This document shows, piece by piece, positions 4,819 to 11,360 of a stretch of 11,360 bases of DNA (its first letter is position 1; each line of letters opens with the position of its first letter). The notes under the pieces were generated by a model. The model had not been told where the DNA came from, searched no databases, and saw only the letters and a list, made by a program, of their open reading frames with translations. Both the position numbers and the translations under genes were made by a program. Source of the DNA: CAYGZA01 sp964354135 (GTDB lineage Bacteria; Planctomycetota; Planctomycetia; Pirellulales; Thermoguttaceae); the NCBI GenBank assembly GCA_964354135.1, contig CAYGZA010000225.1:1-11360 (forward strand). The letters are read 5' to 3'.

Positions 4819-6662
4819 TCCGCCGGGAAGTACATCGCCTCGGCGAAGGCCCAGCGGAAACCGGGATCGCTGGAAAGCTCCACGTGCTCGGTCCGCCGGG
4901 CCAGCTCTTCCGCTTGGCGGCGGGCGCTTCGGGACAGGGCGACCAGCCGCGCGCCGGCCAGCGAGGTGTTTCCCCGGAAGCGAATCCGCTCGCGCGGCAC
5001 GTCGTGCGGCAACAGCCCGATCCGCTGGGCGTTGCTCCGGCGGATGAAGTTGCCGAACCCGCCGGCCACGAGGACCTTCTCCAAGTCCCCCGGCTGCATT
5101 CCGGCGCGCTTCAGGAGGACGACGATCCCGGCGCGGATCGCTCCCGCGGCCAGTTGGAGCTCGCGGATGTCCCGCTGGGTGAGGAGAATCGGCCGACCGG
5201 TCCCCGACTCCGATTCCGGAACCAGCACGAAGGCCCCTTTGCCGTTCTCCAGAACGACCCGATCGCGGAGATCGGGGAGCAAGTCGCCGGGCAAATCGTC
5301 GGGCCGGCGAAGTTTACCATCGGACGTGACCAGGTTGTGCCGGAGGAGCTCGGCCACGAGGTCGATCAGACCGGAGCCGCACATCCCGACGGGCAGGACG
5401 TTGCCGATCACGTTGATGCGCAGCCGGCCGTCGACGATGACTTTTTCGATCGCGCCGGCGCCGGCCCGCATCCCGTGGGTGATCCGCGCGCCCTCGAAAG
5501 CGGGCCCGGCCGCGGTGGAAGCGGCGGAGAGCTTCCCGTGGGCGGCAAGGACGATCTCTCCGTTGGTTCCGATGTCCACCAGCAGGGAGGGCCCGGCGGT
5601 TTCCGCGAGCCGGGTGACGAGGATTCCCGACACCGTGTCGCCGCCGACGAACCCGCCGATGACCGGCAGGACGAAGGCCCGGCCGCGGGGATGAATCCGC
5701 AAACCCAACTGGGCCGCGGCGACGGAGAGCGAACCCGCCGTCGCCGGCACAAACGGCACTTCGCCCAGCCAGCGGGGATCGATCCCGCTCACTAACTGCT
5801 GCATCGTGGTGTTGCCGGAGAAGATCGCTTCGTAGATGTGCTCGCGGGCGATCCCGGCCTCCTGCGCGAGCTCGCCGATCATCTCGTCGACGGCCCGGAC
5901 GATCGCCCGATGGAGTTCGCCGAGTCCGTCCGGACTGGTCTGCACGTGGAGGATCCGCGAGAGAACGTCGTCGCCGAAGGCGGTCTGAGGGTTCAACCGG
6001 GCTGCAATCGCCCGCTCCTCGCCGCGACTTAAGTCCAGGAGTGCGGCCACCAGCGTGGTCGTGCCGACGTCCACCGCAACGGCATAGGATTGCGATTCCG
6101 TGTGGCCGGGCTCGAAATCGATCAGCTCCCGCTCCCAAAGCACGGCCGTGCCGCGGAAGCCGCTCTGTCGAAGGAGGCGGGGCAGATCGCGGAGGAAGTC
6201 CAGTCCCGCGTCCACGTCTCCCAAGACCCGCTCTAGCCTGGCGAGGTCCGCCTCGTCGTCGCCGCGCTCCGGGAGCGGCATCTCCACGTACCGCTTCGAG
6301 ATCGCCGGCTCGGCCGGCCCTTCAGGCAAGTCCTCGGTGCGGGCGAGGATCTTATACGAGGACGCCAAGAGCGACGTTTCGGGCACATCGACCGTCATCG
6401 GCCCGGAAACGGCGGATTGGCAGGCCAGCCGCCATCCTTGGTCGAGCTCGGCGTCGGTGAAGGCCGCGCTCTCTGCGGGGCCCGGCGGGCCGGCCCCCTC
6501 GCGCACGACGACCCGGCACTTGCCGCAGGTTCCCTCGCCGCCGCAGGGCATTTCCAGGGCAAGACCGCCCACGGCGGCCGCCTCCATCAACCGGGTCCCC
6601 GTCAGCACGTAAACGGTCTTCCCCAGCGGCCCCAGAGCGACGGGGACTTCTCCTTCGCGCAT
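4815..6662 (-). CDS. [2Fe-2S] ferredoxin-ASKHA ATPase, corrinoid-activator type (RACo/DUF4445)
   Basis: Proteins of this build use ATP and a [2Fe-2S] cluster to reduce an inactivated Co(II) corrinoid protein back to Co(I), restarting B12-dependent methyl transfer. The N-terminal ferredoxin domain has C40-x5-C46-x2-C49 and C81 (PCGGEGTCGKC). A linker with the RACo middle region follows, then the ASKHA ATPase fold: DVGTTT (198-203), DIGTNGE (363-369), AGPAFEGA (385-392), CGSGLID (428-434) and VAGGFG (532-537). The 615-aa length is typical. I chose the ATG at 6662 because AGGAG (6668-6672) lies 5 nt ahead; a GTG at 6665 is too close. The A of the ATG is the last base of the lysR stop codon (TGATG), so the two genes are translationally coupled. 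No corrinoid protein or B12-dependent methyltransferase is in the window, so the partner is unknown; the domain assignment is firm and the corrinoid role is inferred from the family. Confidence 0.92.
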   Translation of the reverse strand: MREGEVPVALGPLGKTVYVLTGTRLMEAAAVGGLALEMPCGGEGTCGKCRVVVREGAGPPGPAESAAFTDAELDQGWRLACQSAVSGPMTVDVPETSLLASSYKILARTEDLPEGPAEPAISKRYVEMPLPERGDDEADLARLERVLGDVDAGLDFLRDLPRLLRQSGFRGTAVLWERELIDFEPGHTESQSYAVAVDVGTTTLVAALLDLSRGEERAIAARLNPQTAFGDDVLSRILHVQTSPDGLGELHRAIVRAVDEMIGELAQEAGIAREHIYEAIFSGNTTMQQLVSGIDPRWLGEVPFVPATAGSLSVAAAQLGLRIHPRGRAFVLPVIGGFVGGDTVSGILVTRLAETAGPSLLVDIGTNGEIVLAAHGKLSAASTAAGPAFEGARITHGMRAGAGAIEKVIVDGRLRINVIGNVLPVGMCGSGLIDLVAELLRHNLVTSDGKLRRPDDLPGDLLPDLRDRVVLENGKGAFVLVPESESGTGRPILLTQRDIRELQLAAGAIRAGIVVLLKRAGMQPGDLEKVLVAGGFGNFIRRSNAQRIGLLPHDVPRERIRFRGNTSLAGARLVALSRSARRQAEELARRTEHVELSSDPGFRWAFAEAMYFPAD

Positions 6663-7564
6663 CACGACTCCTCTCGGGCCGTTTCCTGAATCTCGCGGAG
6701 CAACTCGACGAACTTCGCGGCCGTCGGCGTAAACATCTTACGCTGCCGGTGGATGATGGCAATCGGCCGCTGCAACTGCGGGGCAATCAGTCGGACCGCA
6801 ACCAACGTGCCGACCTGCGTTTCCATGCGGACCGTCGGCTCCGGGAGGATGCTGATCCCCGCCCCGATCTCCACCGCCTGCTTGATCGTCTCGATGTTGT
6901 CGAACTCCATGACCACCCGAATCGAGACCGACCGCTGCCGCAGATACCGGTCGATCTCCTTGCGGATGAACAGGTCCCGGTCGAAGGCCACGAAGTCTTC
7001 ATCCTGGAGGTGCTCGGCGGTCACGGCGCCGCGGCCTGCCAGGTCGTGCTTCGGGTGGCAGACCAGCACCATCCGCTCCGACCGCAACGGAACCACGCTC
7101 AGCTCCGGCGACGGAACGGGATAGGACACGATTCCCAGATCGACCTCGGAGTTGAGGACCGCGTCGTAGACCTTGTTCGGGCGGAGGTACTCCAGCCGCG
7201 CCTTGGCCTTCGGGTAGCGCCGCATGAAGTCCTGCATGCAGCGGCTCATGTCGTGAAGCCCGATCGAGTAGATCGCCGCCACGCGCACCAGCCCCGTGAT
7301 CTGCTTCCGCAGCGAGCGGACCCGCGTCTCCACCGCGTCGTACAGCTCGAGGACCTCGCGGAACCCTTCGTAACAAGCCTGTCCCTCGGCAGTCAGCACG
7401 AAGGGCCGCTTGTTGCGGTCGACCAACTGGACGCCGAAGTGCCGCTCCATGCGGTGGACCGACTGCGTGGCCGCGGATTGGCTCACGTTGTTGGCGGCGG
7501 CACCGCGGGAGAAGCTCTGGTGCTGCACCACGTCGCAGAAGATCCGCAGTGTCTCGATGTTCAT
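6662..7564 (-). CDS. LysR-type transcriptional regulator
   Basis: This 300-aa DNA-binding regulator has the standard LysR layout. The winged helix-turn-helix covers residues 3-62 (TLRIFCDVVQHQSFSRGAAA, then SQSAATQSVHRMERHFGVQL). A linker helix follows to about 88, and a periplasmic-binding-protein-like effector domain occupies about 90-295. MNIETLRIF is the family N-terminus, so the ATG at 7564 is well supported. The gene is upstream of, and coupled to, the ferredoxin-ASKHA gene, rather than divergent from its target as many LysR genes are. It may therefore control its own operon, helped by the operator-like palindrome just upstream, as well as distant genes. The effector is unknown; sulfur-, methyl- or corrinoid-related signals would be guesses. 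It is complete, with no sign of decay. Confidence 0.95.
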   Translation of the reverse strand: MNIETLRIFCDVVQHQSFSRGAAANNVSQSAATQSVHRMERHFGVQLVDRNKRPFVLTAEGQACYEGFREVLELYDAVETRVRSLRKQITGLVRVAAIYSIGLHDMSRCMQDFMRRYPKAKARLEYLRPNKVYDAVLNSEVDLGIVSYPVPSPELSVVPLRSERMVLVCHPKHDLAGRGAVTAEHLQDEDFVAFDRDLFIRKEIDRYLRQRSVSIRVVMEFDNIETIKQAVEIGAGISILPEPTVRMETQVGTLVAVRLIAPQLQRPIAIIHRQRKMFTPTAAKFVELLREIQETAREES

Positions 7565-7570
7565 AAGGGG

Positions 7571-7598
7571 ATCCTATCATAAGTGGAACTTATGTCAA
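7571..7598 (-). promoter_or_regulatory. lysR-ASKHA operon promoter, predicted leaderless
   Basis: Read on the minus strand, TTGACA (7598-7593) is a perfect -35 box, followed after 16 nt by TAGGAT (7576-7571), a four-of-six -10 match. Only 6 nt separate this -10 from the lysR ATG at 7564, so transcription would begin at or next to the start codon. A second -10-like TATGAT (7581-7576) would give a leader of about 5 nt. Either way there is no room for a Shine-Dalgarno sequence, so the mRNA is predicted to be leaderless or nearly so. Confidence 0.6.
7578..7594. promoter_or_regulatory. LysR-type operator (ATAA-N7-TTAT) in the lysR promoter
   Basis: CATAAGTGGAACTTATG is a perfect palindrome with 7-bp arms and a 3-bp centre. 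It contains T-N11-A (7580 and 7592) within ATAA-N7-TTAT, the classic form of LysR-family binding sites. It overlaps the last bases of the -35 box and fills most of the spacer up to the -10, a position that fits autorepression. A further half-site CATAAG lies at 7562-7567 over the start codon. That the adjacent LysR protein binds here is inferred. Confidence 0.6.
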
Positions 7599-7858
7599 GC
7601 CGCCCCACTTTCGCGGAATCGATCGGTTGCCTTCGTGCGGGGGGCAACCCGTCTCGCTGCGACGGGGCGGACTGTTTTGGCGCCTGAATATCGCCGGGAA
7701 ATCGCTGCCCCAGACATGGCTGGTGGCGTTTTCTCACAGGCGGGGAGTGGCCGATAAGACCACCCGAGGTACGAGGCTGCCGGACCTTGACCCTCGCGTC
7801 TCCTAAGCCATTCCCCCACTATGGGTTGCGTCGCGACTCCACGGAATCGATGCTGCAT

Positions 7859-7877
7859 CCCCTCCCGAGGGGGTTTT
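7859..7877 (+). terminator. Possible short intrinsic terminator or attenuator
   Basis: CCCCT (7859-7863) and AGGGG (7868-7872) form a G/C-rich stem with a 4-nt loop, followed by GTTTT. The stem is short and no + strand gene lies upstream, so if real it would end a small RNA or act as an attenuator ahead of the kinase gene. Confidence 0.25.
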
Positions 7878-7993
7878 CGCTCCCGGCCGGACGAATAACA
7901 TGGGACGAAGCCGTTACAATCGCCGGAGGGAGGCTTGGAACCAAGCGTCTAGGCTAACCGGGTGGATTTTTCCCGCTATGATTGCCGGAGGGC

Positions 7994-8023
7994 TTGCCAT
8001 GTCGTTAGCTAGAGGGGTACATT
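7994..8023 (+). promoter_or_regulatory. Candidate promoter for the histidine kinase unit
   Basis: TTGCCA (7994-7999, five of six matches to the -35 consensus) and TACATT (8018-8023, four of six) are 18 nt apart. A start near 8030 would give a leader of about 88 nt. It is a weak call based on consensus matching alone. Confidence 0.25.
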
Positions 8024-8117
8024 ATGGGGAGCCTGCACGGCCCCCGTTGGCCGTCGCTCCTTCGTGCGGAATGGCCCGACACACATTGTGGAAGGCGACG
8101 TGTGAAGGGGCGAACCC

Positions 8118-9281
8118 ATGAACGGCGGAGACGAAATGGTCCGGTCCAGTGGCCTACAGAGCACGGAATGCCCCGGAGAGCGGCTGGCCGCGAATGACCC
8201 GACCTGGTGCCAGCCGGGAGTGGGGTTAGAGGGTCGGGACGCGAGCAGGGGCTCGCCGATGGGATGTTCGTCCGATAGCGAGGCGGAATGGCTCCACAGC
8301 GCCTTGGCCCATGCCCCGGCCTTCGTTTGGTCGGCCAGTCGGGACGGGACCATCCTTCACGCAACCGGGAAGGGGCTCGATTTGCTCGGCCTCTCGGCAG
8401 AGGGCGTGGCCGGCCGACCGGCCGAGGAGGTGTTCCAGGGCATTCCGGAACTCTTGGATCAACTCCGCCAGGCGCAAGCCGGCAACCCGGCCGAGGGCAT
8501 GGCGGAGGTCCCGGGGGGCGTTTTCCTCGACTGCTGGTCCGGCCCTTGGCGGGGCGCGGCGGGCGAAGTACTGGGAGTTCTCGGGGTGGCCGTGGATGTC
8601 ACCGGGCGTCAATCCGCGGGGCGGCAGCTTCTGACGGATTGGCGGAAGGCGGAGGAGCTGCTGCGGCTGAAGGACCACGATCGGCGATTGATCGCCCACG
8701 AGATCCACGACGGCCTGGTGCAGGACGCCACGGCCGCCCAGATGCGGTTGGAAGCAGTCCTGCAATCGGGCGAGATTCCTCCGGGAGCGACGAAGCAGGA
8801 GCTGGAGCGGGTGCTCGAGCTGGTGCGGAAGACGATCCACGAGGCGCGGCAGTTCATCGCCGGCTTGCGGCCGGCGGCGCTGGAATCGCGGGGGCTCGTC
8901 GCGGCCGTCCAGTCGCTGGCAACGGACCAGCCTCCGGGCGGACCGTCGATCCGGATTGCCGTCGAGGGGCAATTTGCGGGCTTGGACCCGCTCTTGGAGA
9001 CCGCCATCTATCGTATCGTGCAGGAAGCACTGACAAACGTGAAGCGTCACAGTCAATCGGACCGGGCGGAAGTCCGGCTTACCCAGTTTCCCGAGTGGAT
9101 CGAGCTGGAGATCTGCGACTGGGGGGTCGGATTCGATCCGGCCGTTATGGAGGAGAAACGTCTTGGCTTGAAAGGGATTCGCGAGCGGGCCCGGCTGCGC
9201 GGCGGCTGGGCGCGGGTGGATAGCTCGCCCGGGAACGGGACCCGGGTGCTGGTCCACTTGCCGCTGGTGGGTGCCTCATAA
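8118..9281 (+). CDS. Soluble PAS-domain histidine kinase, NarL/DegS-type (HisKA_3)
   Basis: This sensor kinase would autophosphorylate and pass phosphate to the response regulator encoded 31 nt downstream. Of 387 aa, residues 1-55 look unstructured. A PAS domain covers about 57-165 (WLHSALAHAPAFVWSASRDG to VLGVAVDVTG). The HisKA_3 dimerisation domain (about 185-250) has AHEIHDGLVQD, with H197 the likely phosphorylated residue. The ATPase domain has the N-box EALTNVKRHS (N307), CDWGVGF (333-339) and GLKGIRERARLRGG (350-363). No membrane segment or signal peptide is seen, so it should sense a cytoplasmic cue through PAS; no heme- or flavin-binding signature is identifiable. The start is uncertain: ATG 8118 follows GAAGGGG, while ATG 8136 and ATG 8259 are possible and would leave all domains intact. 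The signal is unknown. Confidence 0.9.
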   Translation: MNGGDEMVRSSGLQSTECPGERLAANDPTWCQPGVGLEGRDASRGSPMGCSSDSEAEWLHSALAHAPAFVWSASRDGTILHATGKGLDLLGLSAEGVAGRPAEEVFQGIPELLDQLRQAQAGNPAEGMAEVPGGVFLDCWSGPWRGAAGEVLGVLGVAVDVTGRQSAGRQLLTDWRKAEELLRLKDHDRRLIAHEIHDGLVQDATAAQMRLEAVLQSGEIPPGATKQELERVLELVRKTIHEARQFIAGLRPAALESRGLVAAVQSLATDQPPGGPSIRIAVEGQFAGLDPLLETAIYRIVQEALTNVKRHSQSDRAEVRLTQFPEWIELEICDWGVGFDPAVMEEKRLGLKGIRERARLRGGWARVDSSPGNGTRVLVHLPLVGAS

Positions 9282-9312
9282 GAAAGTTTCCACTGAATGA
9301 TCGGAGTGTCGA

Positions 9313-9945
9313 ATGAGCATTAAGATTGTGATTGCCGACGACCACGACGTCGTCCGCACTGGTTTACGAACTCTCTTGGCAGACACCGACGTGGAAGTGG
9401 TCGCCGAGGTGACCACCGGGGATCAGGCCGTCAAGTACGCCCTGACGCACAAGCCGGACGTGGTGCTCCTGGACGTCCGCATGCCGGACGGAGACGGGCT
9501 GACCGCGCTGGGCCGGATTAAGCTGGACAAACCGGAGATGCCCGTGATGATGCTCTCCACGTTTGACAATCCCACCTACATTGCCCGATCGGTGGCTCTC
9601 GGTGCCGGCGGCTACCTCTTGAAGGGCTGCACCAAGGCGGAATTGGTCCAGGCGATCCACACCGTGGCGGCCGGAGAGAACGCTTGGACCCGCGACGAGC
9701 TCCGCCGCGTGACCGGGGCCCTGGCGACCCCGCGGCTGGCCGCCGACGTGGAAGTGCCGCTCACGCAGCGGGAGAGCGAAGTGCTTCGGCAACTGGCCTA
9801 CGGACTGACGAACAAGGAGATCGCGGGGACGCTGCACATCAGCTACGAGACCGTCAAGGAGCACGTGCAGCACATCCTGCGCAAGATCGGCGTGTCGGAC
9901 CGCACGCAGGCCGCGGTTTGGGCCGTCCGTAAGCAATTGGTCTGA
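9313..9945 (+). CDS. Response regulator, NarL/FixJ (LuxR-type HTH) family
   Basis: This 210-aa transcription factor is the evident partner of the upstream kinase. The receiver domain (about 3-120) has the acidic pair D9/D10 (ADDHD), phosphoacceptor D54 (LLDVRMP), the switch residue S82 or T83, and K104 (YLLKG). The LuxR-type helix-turn-helix lies at about 147-208 (LTQRESEVLRQLAYGLTNKEIA, then TVKEHVQHILRKIGV). All phosphorylation residues are intact. GGAG shortly before the ATG gives a normal ribosome site, and the kinase gene ends 31 nt upstream, so the two are very probably co-transcribed. The next gene begins 4 nt after the stop. DNA targets are unknown; no obvious inverted repeat for it was found in the window. 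Confidence 0.95.
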   Translation: MSIKIVIADDHDVVRTGLRTLLADTDVEVVAEVTTGDQAVKYALTHKPDVVLLDVRMPDGDGLTALGRIKLDKPEMPVMMLSTFDNPTYIARSVALGAGGYLLKGCTKAELVQAIHTVAAGENAWTRDELRRVTGALATPRLAADVEVPLTQRESEVLRQLAYGLTNKEIAGTLHISYETVKEHVQHILRKIGVSDRTQAAVWAVRKQLV

Positions 9946-9949
9946 TCCC

Positions 9950-11302
9950 GTGCCCAAGGCCACCGACATCCGCTTGCTCGAGGCGACCTCCGAGACCGAG
10001 CGGTTCGCTTATCGCGCACCGATGAAGTTCGGCGGCCGGGTCGTCACCGACGTGGTTCTGCTCCACGTGACCGTCGAGGTGGAGACCCGCGACGGGCGCC
10101 GCGGGCGCGGGTTCGGCTCCATGCCGATGGGCAACGTCTGGGGGTGGCCCAGCCAGACCGTCTCGGGCGAAGCGGCCCTGGCGGCGATGATCGCGGCGGG
10201 CCAGCGTCTCGTGCGGGAGGCGGGCTCGTACCGCGGCACAGGCCACCCGCTGGAGGTCACCCACGAGCTGGCCCAAGCCTCCCAGGCGGTTGCCGACGAG
10301 GTGGTCCGTCAGGCCGGTCTTGCGGAGCCGATGCCCCGGCTGGCCCAGCTTGTCGCCGCCAGTCCCTTGGAGGCGGCGATCCACGATGCCCACGGCAAGG
10401 CCCTGGGCGAGAACTCCTACAACCTGTTGGGCCCCGAGTTCGTCAATCGGGACCTGGGGGCGTATCTGGGGGCCGAGTTCGCCGGCGAGTATCTCGACCG
10501 GTACACCCTGCGGAGCCCAAAGGCAAGGATGCCGCTCTACCACCTCATCGGCGCGCTGGACCCGCTGACCGATGCCGACGTCGCCGAGCGGATCAACGAC
10601 GGGCTGCCGGAGACCTTGCCGGAGTGGATCCGGACCGACGGGCTGACGCACCTGAAGATCAAGCTCAACGGCGACGACCTGGCCTGGGACGTGGACCGGG
10701 TCGTGTCGATCGAGAAGGTGACGGCCGAGGCCCAAAGAGAGCGGGGCTGCACCGACTGGTGCTACTCGGCCGACTTCAACGAGAAGTGCCGCAACGTCCG
10801 GTACGTGCTCGACTTTCTGGCCCAAGTCGGCCGGCGCTCGCCGGAAGCCCTGCGCCGGCTTCAATACATCGAGCAGCCGACCCACCGCGATCTGAAGGCC
10901 AATCCGGAGAACCGGATGCACGAGGCGGCCAGGCTGAAACCCGTGGTGATCGACGAATCCTTGGTCGATTTCGAGAGCCTGCTATTGAGCCGCGAGCTGG
11001 GGTATTCCGGGGTGGCCTTGAAGGCGTGCAAGGGGCACGGCGAAGCGCTCCTGATGGGCGCCGCCGCACAGAAGTACGGCATGTTCCTGTGCGTCCAGGA
11101 CCTGACGTGCCCGGGCAGGTCGTTCCTCCACTCCGCCTCGCTCTCCGCCCGGATCCCCACGGTAAGCGCAATCGAGGGCAACGCCCGGCAGTACTGCCCG
11201 GCGGCCAATGCGGAGTGGGTCGACTGTTTCCCCGGGATGTTCCGCGTCACCGACGGGACGCTGGGCACCGGCGCGCTGGACGGCCCCGGCCTGGGGTTCT
11301 AA
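9950..11302 (+). CDS. Enolase-superfamily protein, mandelate racemase/muconate lactonizing enzyme-like
   Basis: Members of this superfamily remove a proton next to a carboxylate to racemise, dehydrate or cycloisomerise small acids, often sugar acids, using Mg2+. Of 450 aa, the N-terminal capping domain covers about 1-140 and the barrel the rest. Catalytic K-x-K is LKIKLNG (K236, K238). Metal ligands are probably D275 (SADFNE), E308 (YIEQPT) and D335 (VIDES), with a second-side lysine at K358 (ALKACKGHG). The set looks complete, so an active enzyme is likely. It is longer than the usual 350-400 aa, including the segment GSMPMGNVWGWPSQ (57-69). The start is a GTG only 4 nt after the response-regulator stop with no clear Shine-Dalgarno; the next in-frame ATG (10022) would cut into the domain. 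Coupling to the two-component genes suggests shared control. The substrate cannot be named. Confidence 0.88.
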   Translation: MPKATDIRLLEATSETERFAYRAPMKFGGRVVTDVVLLHVTVEVETRDGRRGRGFGSMPMGNVWGWPSQTVSGEAALAAMIAAGQRLVREAGSYRGTGHPLEVTHELAQASQAVADEVVRQAGLAEPMPRLAQLVAASPLEAAIHDAHGKALGENSYNLLGPEFVNRDLGAYLGAEFAGEYLDRYTLRSPKARMPLYHLIGALDPLTDADVAERINDGLPETLPEWIRTDGLTHLKIKLNGDDLAWDVDRVVSIEKVTAEAQRERGCTDWCYSADFNEKCRNVRYVLDFLAQVGRRSPEALRRLQYIEQPTHRDLKANPENRMHEAARLKPVVIDESLVDFESLLLSRELGYSGVALKACKGHGEALLMGAAAQKYGMFLCVQDLTCPGRSFLHSASLSARIPTVSAIEGNARQYCPAANAEWVDCFPGMFRVTDGTLGTGALDGPGLGF

Positions 11303-11305
11303 ATA

Positions 11306-11328
11306 GTTTCTGTTGCGGAAACGTTCTT
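11306..11328 (+). terminator. Weak terminator-like hairpin after the enolase-superfamily gene
   Basis: GTTTC (11306-11310) and GAAAC (11318-11322) pair around a 7-nt loop and are followed by GTTCTT. The stem is short and the T-run poor, so this is only a possible terminator. AAGGAG at 11334-11339 may be the ribosome site of a gene starting beyond or just inside the window end. Confidence 0.2.
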
Positions 11329-11360
11329 GGGCTAAGGAGCGGGGGCCGGGCTTGAATAAA

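Larger units (their letters stand above)
7599..8117. other. Structured intergenic region between divergent lysR and histidine kinase genes
   Basis: No convincing gene lies in these 519 bases. Visible structure includes two adjoining potential hairpins, GGTTGCC/GGCAACC (7625-7631 and 7643-7649) and CCCGTC/GACGGG (7648-7653 and 7661-7666). There is also a short stem followed by TTTT (7859-7877) and the palindrome GCTTGG-AA-CCAAGC (7933-7946). Two direct repeats occur: CGGAATCGAT (7614-7623, 7842-7851) and CCTTCGTGCGG (7630-7640, 8059-8069), each near what chance allows. The base composition is less G/C-rich at would-be third codon positions than the neighbouring genes. I recognise no known riboswitch. 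Confidence 0.5.

Noticed and set aside
7595..7858. 87-codon minus-strand open frame upstream of lysR
   Set aside because: It runs into the lysR promoter and operator, has no recognisable domain and contains the potential hairpins; more likely non-coding.
7900..8121. 73-codon + strand open frame overlapping the kinase start as ATGA
   Set aside because: The ATGA overlap and one hydrophobic stretch are suggestive, but there is no ribosome site, third positions are much less G/C-rich than in neighbouring genes, and no family is recognised; treated as leader sequence.
11334..11360. Possible start of a next gene (AAGGAG, then TTG at 11352)
   Set aside because: Only three codons remain before the window ends and spacing is 12 nt; nothing can be confirmed.

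Overview
The window reads as a high-GC bacterial chromosome segment, most likely from the Planctomycetota (Pirellulales-like). This is inferred from the G/C-rich third codon positions, the sparse Shine-Dalgarno signals, the seven-base-unit repeats between genes (CCCCTGA and TGATAGC/TGAAAGC types), and the pairing of a LysR regulator with a ferredoxin-ASKHA protein. No rRNA, tRNA, CRISPR array or intact transposase gene is visible. I recognise no new defence or biosynthetic system. The unusual content is mostly regulatory and repeat-derived.

Left part (1-4309, + strand): a PolX-type DNA polymerase/PHP phosphoesterase is followed, with a 41-nt overlap, by sucC (succinyl-CoA synthetase beta). 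sucD (alpha) comes next, but the two subunit genes, normally adjacent, lie 318 bp apart. The gap holds a 205-bp element with perfect 17-bp terminal inverted repeats and a nested 23-bp-arm palindrome, which looks like a non-autonomous, MITE-like insertion. Seven-base repeats flank it, and they also encode the last residues of SucC.

Middle (4310-7598): an A-type iron-sulfur carrier (HesB/IscA/ErpA family) follows two tandem AGACTT-N3-AAGTCT palindromes. It converges on, and overlaps by 4 nt, a minus-strand two-gene unit: a LysR-type regulator, then a [2Fe-2S]-ASKHA protein of the corrinoid-activator (RACo/DUF4445) type, joined by a TGATG stop/start. The lysR promoter has TTGACA, a near-perfect LysR operator (ATAA-N7-TTAT) inside the spacer, and a -10 so close to the ATG that the mRNA is predicted to be leaderless or nearly so.

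Right part (7599-11360): a structured intergenic region of about 520 bp precedes a + strand unit. It encodes a soluble PAS histidine kinase (NarL/DegS type), its NarL/FixJ-type response regulator, and, 4 nt further on, an enolase-superfamily (mandelate racemase/muconate lactonizing enzyme-like) protein of unknown substrate. The last gene is complete and the window ends 58 nt after it.

Likely working units: (i) central carbon metabolism, through the ADP- or GDP-linked succinate/succinyl-CoA step; (ii) iron-sulfur delivery beside an iron-sulfur ATPase activator under LysR control; (iii) a two-component system linked to a small-molecule enzyme. Links between these units are inferred from position only.
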